NCBI GenBank assembly: GCA_008692225.1
Contig: VICG01000010.1
Coordinates: 992,001 to 1,056,000, forward strand
Length of the DNA: 64,000 bases
From: Monilinia fructicola
Lineage: Eukaryota; Ascomycota; Leotiomycetes; Helotiales; Sclerotiniaceae
Direction: 5' to 3'
Position 1 is the stretch's first letter. Every line of letters starts with the position of its first letter. Of this stretch, positions 48,320-61,027 are shown piece after piece. The position numbers were made by a program, and so were the translations under genes. The notes beneath the pieces were generated by a model, which saw nothing but the letters and a program-made list of their open reading frames with translations, was not told the DNA's origin and made no database searches.

Positions 48320-49339
48320 ATTCGTTTGTTCGCGGCCCCGCGCCAAATGTGTGGCAATCCTAGAATCGGATTTCCCTTTCTTCTTAAATCCGCAGATATG
48401 AATTCCTAAATAAATAGGAAGTTCGGAGATTGAGGATAGATAGATGATAGACGGGACCTTTCAAGAAGTCTCGGGATAAAGTAAGAGTTGAGGCGTGTGT
48501 GTGGAAGTTGGGTCAGCTGAGATTATGCTGGAAGAGTTCTTTGTGTTTGTTTCCAGTCAATGGAAAGGACGAACTCTAATTGAAAATCAAGTTTCAATTG
48601 AAATACGGTGGAGTATTCCGTTATTGTTATGGTGAATTGAAGAGGAATGTCAATCAATTGTGAATCAGATAGACAACAATGAAGATTGGAGAGTATGCGT
48701 GAGAGAGATATGTAGGTAGATATGCAGGTTTATATGAGAAATATGCTTATTGAAAGCAAAAGGAAGAGAGAAGCAACAGGCAAGAGATGAAAAGTGGAAG
48801 ATGATGGGAGATGACGGGGGATGAATGATAAATGATAAATGATGGATAATGGATGATGGATGATGGATGATGGATGATGGATAATGGATAATGGATTTGG
48901 TTGCATGTGCGAAAGAGAGATAAGTTAAACAATAAGTAGGTCCACGGGTAGGTAAAGTAACAGAGTAGATACTTTATTGGGAAATGTGGAGGTGTGACGT
49001 GATTTATCAAAACAGATGGTGTGAATTGATAAATATGGATTAAGGCGGATGACTCCAACCAGTCATTCAGATACAACAAGCAGGAGAGAGTATCTAAGGG
49101 ACTAGGTCGGTAGCGGACGGTTCGTAGGCTGCCACGAGATGATCAATTCAACTGGTCATGCACTAATAAGCGCAATTGGAAGATGGTACTGGGCTTGTTT
49201 TTCTTTTGCTTTGCTTTGCTTTGGGAAGGAAGGGGGGGGTTCTTTTGGAATTGGAGATGTTGGTCCTACGTAGTTAGTTCTATTTAGGTGAATGATAGTA
49301 AAAGATAAATAGAAATGAAAATGGAAATGGAAATAGGAA

Positions 49340-49397
49340 TAGAAATAATAATAACAATAATAATAACAATAGTAATAACAATAATAATAACAATAAT
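49340..49397. repeat. (AATAAC)n hexanucleotide repeat
   Basis: About nine imperfect AATAAC/AATAAT units preceded by GGAAAT units. Confidence 0.85.
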
Positions 49398-50999
49398 ATA
49401 GTTGAGCAAATATAGCCAATAAAGGCAATAAATAAAACAAGAGATAACAAAAATATAAAAAAAGGAGGTGCGAATAATACTTAAACTAAAGGTGAAGTTG
49501 AACGAACGTTGGTGCTCTTTTTGTCAAGCAGCGGTTAGACTTGGATGCTTTTAGACTAATTGAACAATCCTGATTGGCTGTAATTGTATTGATCTTTGTT
49601 GCTTTCCTCTGTTATGCTCTGCTTTGCTGTGCTTTGCTGTGCTTTCTCTTACAGTACTTTCTTTTCTTTCTCTTACAGTACTTTCTTTTCTTTATCTCTA
49701 CTGGATTTTCTTTGTCTTTGTTTCAAGGATGGTGCAGCGTAGTATAGTATAAGATGATATAGCATGATCTGATTGATCTGATTGATTGATCTGACTGAGT
49801 GATTGATTTGATATGTGCATGCTGGTATGGTATGCTCCGTCCGGTATGGAACAGTATCGTAGGCGGCAGTGCTGGGAAGATGTAGTTGGCATAGTACGTG
49901 CGTGCTCTTGCTTTCCAATGATATAAGATTCGTAGACTCTCTCGTCTTCTCTCGTTCAGGTGGAAGTTACCAGAAGGTCCTCGTAACCTCAATTGACCAA
50001 TGACATGATGATATATGATGGCATATAGGAACAATAATTCGTCAGCATCTCTTGGAAAGCTTTGGAAGGCAAATAACAATAGGTAGGTAAGTTGTGATAT
50101 ACTTCGGAGGCTGGGTCGGTGAGAAAGGAGTAATTGTAGTAAAAGGGTGACTGCAATTACAAAAATATTGTCTCATTCTCATGGTAATGGATACAATCAA
50201 TCAATTGATACTCAGACTCAAAGATCCTGTTCCACGGGGGCTTAAGGTGCCCTCTTTTCTCACCTCTTCATTCTTTTTTTTACCCTCTTCCCTCCTCTTT
50301 GCTCTTTGACAGACATCTAGATTGTGGGATTTGGGTTGGGTTGCAACTTGCAAAAGCATTGGAAAGTTGTGGTTGGTCAATATTGATGGGTTTATCGAAT
50401 GAGAGAGGCGAAGAGAGATGTGTAACAGAAGATGTGACTCACCCTGAAGGGAACTTGGGAAGAAGTTAATCATGGTTGGGCTTACTAACTCGATAAAATG
50501 ATCTAAATTTATCCATTATACCATCTTGGGCTTAGTCTCAAGATCGGGCTCACATTTTGATGTACCAAATTGGGGAATATCGTTCACTTTGGGCCGGTAC
50601 TCGTATGTAGTAGTTATCAAAGTGTTGCATTCATACGATTAGTAGGAAGAGGAAGAGGAAGAGGAAGATAGATAGAGAGCTGGAGGTCGGAGGTAGGAGG
50701 GACGGAGGGACGGAGGGAGGTAGTATGTAGGTATGTAGGTATGTAGGTATAGGTGAGGTCACGGTTTGAAGCGGCGGCCGCGGGTAAGGTGAATTTTATG
50801 CAATTGCTTCCAGGTTACAGTAGGGAAGAAATTGGATTACATAACTTATGAATGGAATTATGATTGTGCTTATGCTTGTGCTTAAGGTTGTGCTTAATGT
50901 TTAATGCTTAATGCTTCATGCTTAATGTTTAGTGATTATTAAAAGATCCATGGATTTATGAATGCCTGCTTGTAAATTGAGGGAAGCTAACAACCATTA

Positions 51000-51095
51000 C
51001 TTCTACTTCTACTGCTACTGCTACTGCTACTGCTATTACTATTATTATTACTACTACTTCTACTACTATTATTTCTACTACTACTACTACTACTA
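51000..51095. repeat. (TACTGC)n / (TAC)n triplet array
   Basis: About 30 TAC/TGC/TAT triplets. It makes a poly-Tyr open frame that is not a gene. Confidence 0.88.
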
Positions 51096-54000
51096 CTTCT
51101 TCAATAAGGATGAAGATAACTTGAATTGTTCAAATCAATTGATATCAATTAATTCTTGAATTATTAAAATAATCATGATAATCAATTCAAGTCTATTTAT
51201 TATTCTCTTCTATTCTCTTCTTCTTCTTCTTCTTCTATTTTAAATCACTCAATTCGTTGTAATCAATTCGTATACGTATCAATTGACACCATCCCATCAT
51301 CATCATCCTCATCATCATCATCATCAGCCTACTTTCTCACTCAATTGGTCCAAGACATTCATCCATCCAACATCATTTGAAATCAAGTGTCAAACTCTTT
51401 GATTCCATTCATGCAATTTGGGCATGTCTCGTCTTCCCCATCCTCTTCCTTTGCCCCCCTTACCCTCGTCCTCACTCCACTAATGGTTAGTTACTTCGCC
51501 TCAGCCAGCTTTTATCCTCAGATTTCTCAAATTCCTCACCCCTTTACTACTACTGTAGCACTCTAGAACTATGATATGATATGCTTTGCTGTACTTTGCT
51601 TTGCTTTGCCCTACTGTGCTTTCCTTTTTTCTTTCCTCTCCTCTCCTATCCTATCCTGTCCTGTCCTTTCACAACTCAACAAGCATAATTACAACCATAC
51701 TCCACTTCATCCTCAACTCAATTCGCAATTGAGTCTTGACAAATACCTCCTTCCTTGTTCCATCCTATCCTATTCCTCCTCCGCAACGTCCCTTCTTCAA
51801 CGTGTTTCAACTCTACAGCTCTCCCAGCCAGCCTATTTCTTCCCTCAACAATCGTTCGTACACGTGTTGTAATGCCATTCCCACCTATCGCGACTAGCCA
51901 TCTACTTACATTTACCTACAGCTATACCACTCTGTGGTATTCCTCCCAAGCCCAAGGATGCACATAAACAACTGGAGATTCACAATTGGCATCTCCAAAT
52001 CATCATGACTGCCAGTGGACATACTCCACTCTTACACAGGAACTTGTGGTGTACAGCAAAGTACTTCCTACTTTAGCTGCGTAGCATCGCCTCTTCATTG
52101 GCGATAAATGCGCGTTCTTCGGACTTTGTGGAGAAATGCTGTACTATCGTCTCGTACATGTGAATTATACGTATCATAAATCTCTATCGACACACCTCCT
52201 TCATGTCGAGTGCCATTCTCGGTAAAACCATTGAACGCTTGGTCCAGGGTTGGTCTTGATGTCTAATAATCAGAGTGATCTTGAAGAGGTTGTCACTGTA
52301 TGTACTTGAGACCAGGTACTAATCTTCAGTCTGTTCTCATGAAATGATCATCCGTCCCTTCAGATCTACAAGACAAGGTTCGAGCACCCCCCTCTTCACC
52401 AATAAAAAGGTCATCTGCACTCACAATACCTACCTCCCCTCCAGCATAAATCAAGACTTTCTTCAAGCGCATGCGGAGGTTATGGCCCCTTCATCACATG
52501 CAAACGTCTAATCCCCATCTTTGTCTCACCACCCCACCGTCCCATCCCATCCTGAGCTCAGATCATATGATAGAAAGTCATCACCTCAATACCTCATCAC
52601 CTCATTCATCATACCTTTCTGCAAAAACTGGGCGGGCCATCGAGTATTGAGTATTGAGTATCTCGAATCTCCCGTAGTATCTAATGAATGGCATGGACTA
52701 TCTTCGTGCTACTTTCCACACACCACCCAGCCCTCTCCCCCATCCTCGCCCTCTCATCCCTCTCTTCAATCCCCGAAACCAACCGAAGGAAGTGAAACAT
52801 TCCCACCCGCAACCTCTAGAATCTAAATGAAACACCAAACACCATGACCAAAAGATTGATATGCATACCTGTCAGAAGGAGGCACTCCATCTCGTTCTAC
52901 AATACACGTTCTACACGCTCTGCACTGCATCAATCCACCCCCTCGCATGCACGCAGGAATCTGTAGCGAACCAGCCAGGAAGCACAAACACGACATCAAT
53001 TCATGCACGACCAGTAGATCCAGTGAGGTTAACGGAAGTACTAGGCACGTACCAGCATACAGTAAGTACATGGGAATGGCATGCATGCATAGGGACTGGT
53101 ATGGTACATACATACAGTACATACCGCAAGCACACAAGCAACCCAGCTAGCACCGTGCATCAACCTCAACATCACATCACCATCGCAACTCCGTAAACTC
53201 AATTTCCCAGCACCTCCCCTGGGCGCCCCTTCCACAATACGATGGTCCGAAGGAGAAGACATCCAGAAAGTCAAATTTGGCCTTCTGGTGCCCGCTTCCG
53301 AATTTGATTGCTGGGTTGCTTCAATGCGGTAGATCGGTAGGTCGGTAGGTTATAGGGCCATATCATAATCATGCCATCCATGATCCATCGGTGGCCCGGC
53401 TCAGTCATATCATCAAAACCCAAAGCCAAAGCCAAACCCAATCCCAATCCCCATCCCCATCCCAACCAGACGATAGCTCTCCAGCATCTATCTCTACCTA
53501 CCTAGTCGCTACCCACCATCACTCCAAAGCAAAAGCTAAACCAGATCACGCGTCCGGACAGATATCACAGGTTCAATATAAGAATAATAATGTTTGTTTG
53601 CCACCAGGCAAAAGACCCATAAGTGGAAGGGGGGAATTCTCGGAAAGTTTTTTTTTTCCCTTTCCTTTTTTGCCTTTGGGTTTTCCTTTTTTTTTGGGCC
53701 AAAACTTAATGCAAGATGGGATGATGCGGATGCGGATGCGGTAGGTACTGTAGGGTTGATGTACTCCGTAGGGTGCTTATCGGATTGACGATAACGATAA
53801 CGATAACGATAGTGATAAAGAAGGTAGATAATGATGATGATGATGATGATGATAGATGGAGGGGTAATTTGATAATGGAGGGGTAATCTTCTGATAAGAG
53901 GTTGGGTAGGAATTTGAGAGGGGAGGGAAGGGACAGGACAAGGAAGGAAGGAAGGGAAGGGAAAGAAGAGGACGAGCAAGGCAACAAATAACAAGATTCG

Positions 54001-54284
54001 GAAAAGAGAAAATAAGTTGGAAGATTTGGAATCATCATTTGGGAAGTGGATGGGTGGATGGATGGATGGATGGATGGACTAAATTAACAATTATCACTAG
54101 TTGTAATTTTACTAAATCAATAATGAAGCAATTGGCGGTTAATGAATATAATACCACAAAAATACCGGTTACCTACCATCTACCCAAAATAGTCTTTTAA
54201 TATTTTTCATCTTCTCTTCCCTTCCCTTCTCTTCTCTTCTCTTCTCTCTTTCCTTTTTCTTTTTCATCAATGAATACCTAGTAA

Positions 54285-54723
54285 TTAATAACGACTGACT
54301 AATCTGATTGTAATCTTCCCACCCGTTGCGGGCCAGCTTTTCAAATCGTCTACTTGTATCGCGGGGGTATCATTTGATAGATGATAGATACCTAGTGGTA
54401 GCTTTAACTCCTTCCCTCCTTCACATCTGAGTAAATCTCTAGACCATGTCCTCTCTGGGAGTTGGGATGTCCAGGTGTGGTCATCGCCTGTGGTATCGAT
54501 TTGGATATCACAATGGGTTGGGCTCACATATTCCGATGAGAATTTCTCTTCTTCTGATACCCATGGATCTATATATCTGTCTGGTGTAGGAATCCTCTCG
54601 TCAAGTACATGTGTGCATTCTGAGACGTCTCGGATTTTCGCATCTCATCCCCTGTATGGGTGGCACCGATTCCTCGTTACATGGTCTATCTGCGCAGCAT
54701 AGTTCCCATTCAGGCTGCGGCAT
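54285..54723 (-). CDS. Small hypothetical protein, one frameshift
   Basis: From the ATG at 54723 the frame reads MPQPEWELCCADRPCNEESV and PPIQGMRCENP. After a one-base slip near 54634-54653 it continues in the next frame as IRDVSECTHVLDERIPTPDR, YIDPWVSEEEKFSSEYVSPT, HCDIQIDTTGDDHTWTSQLP and WSRDLLRCEGGKEL, ending ITIRLVSRY with a stop at 54287-54285. About 145 residues. Both halves have the composition of globular protein, with several Cys, and the same kind of slip is seen in neighbouring genes. I recognise no domain and no signal peptide. The gene stands alone between long non-coding stretches. Confidence 0.5.
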
Positions 54724-55607
54724 CTAGAAGTCTAGAGGACGGTTGCTTTTTAATGTAGGATCGTTGCATGGAAGAGGACGTGAAACCCTGGTCCATTCGG
54801 TCACCATAGATGGGTACGATTTCTCAAGCTACGTACGATGGAAAGAAGGAGAGGGGCTCCGACGGTCTTACTCAATTTGAAACAGGTGCTAGAAGGGCAT
54901 CGTCATCGAATGCTCGTCAAGTCATATATATATATAGTCGGCTCATACATATCTTGTAGCCTGGTGGGCAATCACTGGTACCCTAGCTGGGAGTCTCAGG
55001 CAGTACTCATTCTAAGCAAGTTAGAAAAGGGTAGAAAAAATTGCTGCAGTGTTGAATGGTATCTTTGTAAAAGAGTGTTTGGAGCTCAATGGGAAGACAA
55101 AGGAAGATGATTGATCTCAATGGATGGCCTGAACAATCCGTGCTTTTCTTTTGTGGATATTAGAAAGGCAAATGATCTCTATTATGCACAATGGAATTAA
55201 ATAGTAATACCTTGGAGGGAATGAAGTGTTCTCTTGTGTGAAACATATGGTGGAAGGGGACATGATTGCTTAGTGGTTTTAAATGTCTGGGAGGTAGCTG
55301 CTGTAGGTGTTAAGGTGGGAGAGAAGCTTTCAGATATGAGTATTTCCAGCTTACCTATACCAACATCCCCTAAAATTATTATTTCGTTCAGAATATTCTC
55401 AAATCCTCATCTATCGTTAAGTTTTAGCTGGTAGAAACTAAGTGGAAATTACTGGAAGCAATCCCACCACTGCCCTAACACATAAATAACATCACCAACA
55501 CCACCAACTCACCATCACCAAACTCCCAAATTCCGACATTTTACCACCCCCAACTCATCAGACTTTACCCACACAACCCATAAAACCCATAAAAGCCACC
55601 GCTCAAG
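54724..55607. other. Intergenic, no gene seen
   Basis: Mixed sequence between two small outward-pointing candidate genes. Short open frames lack splice support. Confidence 0.4.
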
Positions 55608-55877
55608 ATGTGCAAAACCATCAAGAGCCTGTGGACCTGCGGACACTCTACCCGGTCGGTCGAGAGATGCTCCCCCATTCGCCACCACAACATCCAATCC
55701 ATACATTGCCCCAACTACCACCGATCAGAGAAGCTGAAGACTGACGCTTGCAGTGGATGTATCAAGAAGGAGAGTAGGATAAAGTTGCCCATAGATCAGA
55801 CGCTTGAAGAATATCCCATGCAACAAGGAATGATTAAGAAACTTCCAAAAGGTGAAAAACAACAAAGGGGTGAATGA
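55608..55877 (+). CDS. Small Cys-rich hypothetical protein
   Basis: An 89-residue frame from ATG 55608 contains MCKTIKSLWTCGHSTRSVER, CPNYHRSEKLKTDACSGC and a Lys-rich tail. Spaced Cys/His pairs (CGH, C..NYHR, CSGC) suggest a small metal-binding fold. This pattern of CGH near the N-terminus followed by CP-Y and CSGC recurs in short fungal orphan proteins of unknown function. No signal peptide. The 3' end may be off if an indel or intron is present. Confidence 0.55.
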   Translation: MCKTIKSLWTCGHSTRSVERCSPIRHHNIQSIHCPNYHRSEKLKTDACSGCIKKESRIKLPIDQTLEEYPMQQGMIKKLPKGEKQQRGE

Positions 55878-55984
55878 AAAGCGACACGGCTGGAAACTAC
55901 GATTCCCGGATGGATACGTGTGCATGCATTATACCATAAAAGAATTTCCCCTACACTTTGAAACGTCTATACATCCCTCAATAC

Positions 55985-56040
55985 ATACAGAAACACTCCA
56001 AAGAAAAAAGAAAAGAAAAGAAAAGAAAAGAAAAGAAAGA
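55985..56040. repeat. (AAAAG)n tract
   Basis: About ten A-rich pentamers. The A-rich stretch continues with shorter runs to about 56235, ending in a poly-A run. Confidence 0.8.
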
Positions 56041-56750
56041 AAACAAAAACCCCCCAAGCGCCACAAACCCAAGTGCCAAAAAAAACTACCCCCCTATCAA
56101 ATCCAACAAGCAAAAAACAAAAAACAAAAACCTTTCAACGATCCCCCCCTCGCCAAAGAAAATACTCAAGCAGAGCCAAATCAAAACGCCACACAAAAAG
56201 CCACTCATCCCCAATCAAAAAAAAAAAAAAAGAAACCACACCCTTCCCCATCTCCTCCCAGTGCTCCCCTCATATCTCGCACTGTCCCCCCTAGCAATCA
56301 TCCGCGTACCGCGCAAGCGCTGCGGCGAAATAATCAAGCGAAAGAAGGACGATAGACTGACTAGGCGCGACGAAGGGTTTATGGGTACCGTGAGACTTGA
56401 TTGCGCGGCATGGTGCGCAGTATTGAGCGGCTGGCCATTCGGTATTTTGCTTTTGGGTTTGCCCTCTGGTGGTCGTCAGGTAGGCGACGCAAGTTGAGGT
56501 GCGGTAAGGAATTCTCGGGGATTGTGGGACGTTTCCCGAGGGGTTCGGGGGTATGTGTTAGCACTGCTGCTTGAGTATCGTTGTAGTGTGAGAGAAGGAT
56601 CAAGTGTCACATGTCACGTGTCACGTTATATACTGAAGCGATTCACAGGTGTGTATTGCCTTCCTAACATTCCCAAAGTCCTATCTACGCTCGTCGCCCG
56701 AGCCCCGAAGAAATTCTTGATTACATTACTTCATACCGCGTTATTACCCC
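56041..56750. other. Intergenic, A-rich then mixed
   Basis: 3' flank of the transporter gene. Lys-rich open frames come from poly-A. No gene recognised. Confidence 0.4.
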
Positions 56751-58162
56751 TCAAGCCATTCCACTGCCGGAATTCACCAGCCCTTCCCTCCTTGCCTCAT
56801 TGATGGCCTTCAGCTTTGCGGTTCCCACACCCGCGACCCCGGCTTGCTGGTCTTTGCCTAGCCATGGTTTGACTGCGTCTCCCAGCATACTTCCAGCGAG
56901 GAAATAGACAAACAATCCCAGGATGATGAGCACGAAGGCAATTGGGTACAGGTAGTAGATGGTGTATCCGAAAACCTTGATACCGATGATGACACCCCAG
57001 AAATTGGCTGTGAGGAGTGAGATATCGAAGAAGGCCGCAGAGGCCATTCGCAAGATGATGGGAGCGAGTGTATAGAAGAGTGTGAGAGCGAGTGTGTATC
57101 CGACAATGTAGCCACCGACTTGGCCGTCCCAGACGGCCGTTTCAAATGAGTGACGATCGAAGATGGCGGCTGTGATACCATTGATGATGATACCAAAGAG
57201 ACCAAGCATGCCCAAGACTTCGTACATGGGACGTTTGGAAACGAACCATTCCTCAAAGACGTTTGAGAGACCGTACAGGGTAGCGCCAGCTAAACCGAAA
57301 AGGTCACCCTTCAACATGGTTGGTGGACTGCCGCCGTTGGAGCCAGTGATATGATCGGATGCGAGGAGGATACCCATTCCACCGCAGCAAACAAGAATGG
57401 CAATGACTTGAAGCCACTTGTACCGAACTCTGAGAAAAACGAACGAGACAATCACCACGCAGACGATGGACCAAAAGTTGAGAAGTTGGGCGCTGAGAAC
57501 ATTTGCTGTTGGATGTTAGTAAGTCTGCATCGAAACATAGGTATCAGAACCCATTGAAACAGTGAGATGACATACTCCATCGATAAGCCAGCACAGTGAA
57601 ATAGTTTCCCTCGACATCCATAAAAGATAGGATGACATATTTCCAGCCATCGGCCAAAAGAAGCTTGAAGTAGTCTCTCCATCCATACTTATAAATAGTA
57701 TACGTTGTGTAGATGAGGCACAGAACGACATAGTTGAAAAGCGTCTGGAAGGCTGGAATCGAAGTTCCCTTGTTCGCAAGGAGTGTAGTGAACGTGTTTG
57801 TCGCCGTAATACACAGAGAGAGAATTTGCCTGCAAGCATAACAATGCCAATGATTAGCATTGCAATCAGTGGGAATTCGAACGTGGCATAGAAACGTACC
57901 CAAGAAGAAGGATGATCCAAAAATCTCGAGTCAGCAAGTAAGCCCACCATGCTCCATTCTTGGTCTTCAAGTTCTCAATGGCATGTTCCAATACTTCTCC
58001 ATCCACCTGATCTTCCGCGGCCCTATTGCCCGCCGTCTGGAAGCTCCCACTGCTCCCTGGAGCGGCGCCGTCGCTCGACTTTGTGTGTCTCTCTTCTCCC
58101 CAAGAACTGATATTGGTCTCGACCCCGGGAGCTTTCGCCCCATTGTCTATCTGGGAACTCAT
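56751..58162 (-). CDS. SLC35F-family (DUF914) multi-pass transporter
   Basis: Three exons, 58162-57900, 57829-57576 and 57505-56751, give 423 residues. All joins are in phase with no slip: LLG|QILSLC and YRW|TNVLSAQ. The N-terminus (about 85 residues) is hydrophilic. About ten membrane spans follow, including FWIILLLGQILSLCITATNT, LFNYVVLCLIYTTYTIY, LLNFWSIVCVVIVSFVFLRV, WLQVIAILVCCGGMGILLAS, GDLFGLAGATLYGLSNVFEE, YEVLGMLGLFGIIINGITAA and YLYPIAFVLIILGLFVYFLA. This is the SLC35F1/F2/F6-type solute carrier family of the drug/metabolite transporter superfamily. The DVEGNYFTVLAYRW motif is characteristic. Substrate unknown; endomembrane or plasma-membrane location inferred. The start ATG precedes SSQIDNGAK and is the first in frame. 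Confidence 0.88.
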
Positions 58163-59093
58163 CTTATCTCTCTCTCCCGATTCTTCCTGCCCGTATTTCC
58201 AATTGGTGTCGTTCTTTCGTCCCGATATCCAGAATTGACGTCCGAGTCTGCGTCTGCAATAAAACGTGTCCGCTAAGAATCCAAATCCTCGAATCCGAAC
58301 CCACGCTTTAGTGCGTGCTGAAAATGGTTTTCCGTAGTTCAACGATCCGCGCTTCGGGTAGTGATGACGCTATTCGACCGAAGGAGGGGTGTTGGTGTAT
58401 TTATTAGACGCCTTTATATCGCACGCAAAGCAATTGCCCAAATAAAAAATTAACAAATATATATATAAGTCTTTCTTCCCTTCCCTTCCCTTGTGAATAG
58501 TGAGCGCAAAGACTTCAAGTCGCTCACGGTTGTAATTATCTTATCCTATCTGATTCATTGACCGGTGTCGTTCGTACACAGACACGGGAAAAGAATTCAG
58601 TGAAGAGTATGTAGAAGAAGTAGGAGGAGGAGGAGGAGGAGAAAGTCAATCAGCCATGGGAATTTCAAATGTCTTTAGATTGTCGTCCAGTATTTAAAAG
58701 TGGAGAGTTATGAGAGTTGTGGATTAAGTTGACAAGCAAAGTTTGTGAAAATATAATTTCTGATTGGATCTTATCTGAAGCTAAGAAACTAGAGGCGGGA
58801 CAATGTGGCTCTAGACTGAAGTCGGACAATATCCCGATGAAGAAATTGAAAAAAAAAATGGTTTGTACAGTACTGGTATTGGTAAATTGGGTAAGTGGAT
58901 TGGATAGGTTCATGAAAACGTGGACGGTGAGAGAGGTCTGACAAATGAGAATTGAAAAAGTACGTGGGATTTCCGATATCTAGAAAACAATTATGTGCGC
59001 CACTTTTTCAGCTCCATAAACGCCATCAAGCCAAGCTTCGTCTTATCATCCAAGATATACATCTACATTATGAAGATGTGTGTAATATTTCTT
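58163..59093. other. Intergenic between two minus-strand genes
   Basis: Contains the promoter of the transporter gene and the 3' flank of the acyltransferase gene. A GGA triplet tract occurs near 58622-58642. No gene recognised. Confidence 0.45.
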
Positions 59094-60668
59094 TTAACCC
59101 AAAAACTTCTTCAATGGTCCGCCAACATGCTCCACATCCAATAAGAAAGTATCATGTCCGAATTGACTAACATCCTCCCCAAGCTCGACATGACTTACTT
59201 TAGTATTCCCAGCTTTTCTCAATGTATCAGCCACCTCTCTTTGCTGCCACGCCGGGAACAGGATGTCGCTAGCAATACCCATGACCAGAGTAGGATGATC
59301 TTTCATAGCTTTCATTCCAGATACTAAGTCAGCAGGAGGACCAGAAGATGATTCAAGAGGTGTATTAAGATCTGTCGGCCCTTTTGCTTCTGGTTGTTCC
59401 TCATATGGGCTGTCAGGAAGGGTAAGGCTGCATGCGGCATCTCCAAGGGAAGACGCGGATTCAGATCCGGATTTTATACGTGCCAAATGATCCGCTCTCC
59501 TCGATGAAGCCGCAGCCTGGTTCGTCGCGCCGAGGTCAAAGAGATCCATAGCCTTGCTGACATAGAGAAGACTGTTTGGATCGTATTCCAAACAGAACTT
59601 CTCGCCTGCGTGATCGAGATATGTCTCAATTAGAAAATCTGGACACAATGCAGGCTGCTTGCTTGGGTCGGCTCTTCTTCGACCAAATCTTAACTCCCAT
59701 TCAGGCCCTGAACGGTAGGTTACGGTTGCAATCTCACGCGCAAGTTTCATACCTGCGTGAGGAGGAACATGATCATAGTAAAATCCTCGATTCCAATTCT
59801 TGTCCATCATTAACACTTGCCGTTGAGTATGGCGCATTGCAATGCTGTAGGGATGGCTTCGCGCACATCCTGAAATACTGGCCACTCGACCAACTCTTTC
59901 AGGAAAGAGAACACCGGCAGCCAATGATTGCATGCCGCCCATACTTGAACCAACACTAGCATATAGTTTTTTGATTCCGAGACCGTCGAGTAATCGAAAT
60001 TGTGCCCGAACCATATCTTCCATGGTAAGAATCGGGAATCTAGTCGCATATCGTTTTCCGTCGGCAGGGTCAATTGTCGAGGGGCCAGTCGAACCATAAC
60101 ATCCTCCAATGACATTTGTACATATGATATGGTACTTGTTCGTATCGAGACTCTTATCTGGACCTATAAACTTCTCCCACCATCCTGGCTTAGGATTCGC
60201 TTGCGTCGAATGTGCATGTGAAGATGCAGATAATCCGGTGTGCAGTAAAATGACGTTCGATTTGTCTGCGTTCATTTCACCCCATGATTCATAAGCAATG
60301 TCGAATTCTCGCAATACTCCTCCCCAGTCCAGTAACAAAGGGTCATCACAGTGATATTTGAGGGTAACTCCGCTAGTATAGGATGGTTCTGGACCGCTTG
60401 AAAGGGAACGAGCTTCCAAAGTGGCAGATTTGGTTTCGAGGGCATCTAGACAAGGAAATGCCATTGCTGGATTAGAAGCTTCTGCCAATGATGCTGCGCT
60501 AGCATTGCGTGAGTCAGATCCATGATAAGATCTCGATAAATTCTGCGAGGACCTGTATAGAAGGGTGGTAGATTTAAAGGACGGTTGTCTTGCCCAACAT
60601 CTCGGCACAGTCTTAGTATATCTCGCACCTATTCTCGTAGTAGCGACAAGACTTCTGGCGGGATTCAT
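59094..60668 (-). CDS. cysA: Mitochondrial serine O-acyltransferase (CysA/Cys2-like), MetX alpha/beta-hydrolase family
   Basis: Intact 524-residue single-exon gene. The first about 50 residues are rich in Arg and Ser and lack acids ([20 protein letters not shown]), a mitochondrial presequence. The alpha/beta-hydrolase core has the oxyanion and substrate elements [16 protein letters not shown] and [17 protein letters not shown], and the nucleophile elbow VGSSMGG with Ser242. Asp468 ([10 protein letters not shown]) and His505 (FGHDTFLLD) complete the triad. The family includes homoserine O-acetyltransferase. The N-terminal extension and the insert of about 70 residues before the Asp loop match the fungal CysA (A. 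nidulans) and Cys2 (S. pombe) group, which acylate serine to make O-acyl-serine for cysteine synthesis. Acetyl versus succinyl donor cannot be decided from sequence by eye. No CpcA/Gcn4 TGACTCA site was seen in the immediate upstream region. Confidence 0.88.
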   Translation of the reverse strand: MNPARSLVATTRIGARYTKTVPRCWARQPSFKSTTLLYRSSQNLSRSYHGSDSRNASAASLAEASNPAMAFPCLDALETKSATLEARSLSSGPEPSYTSGVTLKYHCDDPLLLDWGGVLREFDIAYESWGEMNADKSNVILLHTGLSASSHAHSTQANPKPGWWEKFIGPDKSLDTNKYHIICTNVIGGCYGSTGPSTIDPADGKRYATRFPILTMEDMVRAQFRLLDGLGIKKLYASVGSSMGGMQSLAAGVLFPERVGRVASISGCARSHPYSIAMRHTQRQVLMMDKNWNRGFYYDHVPPHAGMKLAREIATVTYRSGPEWELRFGRRRADPSKQPALCPDFLIETYLDHAGEKFCLEYDPNSLLYVSKAMDLFDLGATNQAAASSRRADHLARIKSGSESASSLGDAACSLTLPDSPYEEQPEAKGPTDLNTPLESSSGPPADLVSGMKAMKDHPTLVMGIASDILFPAWQQREVADTLRKAGNTKVSHVELGEDVSQFGHDTFLLDVEHVGGPLKKFLG

Positions 60669-61027
60669 CTTCGATGGTATTTGCAGGAAAAGGGAATCAT
60701 TCTCTGATTGAAGTCTGAGAAGTCTGAAACCTACGTTCTATAATTAATTTGCATTTTGTTTTGTCAGCGATTTCGGTCATCAAAAATGCAGCTACTAGCT
60801 ACCTAGGTAGTTCAACATGGTTGCAGCTTCCAGGCTCATGATTCCTTTCAACCAATTGCGTGCTAGAACGTGACCTTTAAGGTAACAAGGGGTTTGAAGC
60901 GATTCTTTTCCCCTCCACCATTCAAGGAAATCACCAAAATAAGATTCCCCTCCACCACTCAAATAGGCACCAAAAAATTCACAAAAAGAATATTGTCATC
61001 ATGAGATTCATAGAATTCTTGACTGAA
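60669..61027. other. Upstream region of cysA-like gene
   Basis: Short AT-rich region between the acyltransferase start and the tRNA. It holds one CTACCTAGGTAG palindrome near 60800. Confidence 0.4.

Larger units (their letters stand above)
48320..54284. other. Long gene-poor interval
   Basis: About 6 kb without a recognised gene. It contains (GATGGAT/AATGGAT)n at 48838-48895, (AATAAC)n at 49340-49397, GATTGATC/TGTGCTT motifs at 49610-49805, (TACTGC/TACTAC)n at 51000-51095, CATCAT arrays near 51295-51325, (GATAAC)n at 53787-53815 and (GAT)n at 53829-53853. Open frames are low-complexity. Confidence 0.5.

Noticed and set aside
51000..51110. Poly-Tyr open frame
   Set aside because: Product of TAC triplet repeats, with no start context or homologue.
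55958..56497. 179-codon Lys-rich frame
   Set aside because: Generated by poly-A/AAAAG repeats downstream of the transporter gene.
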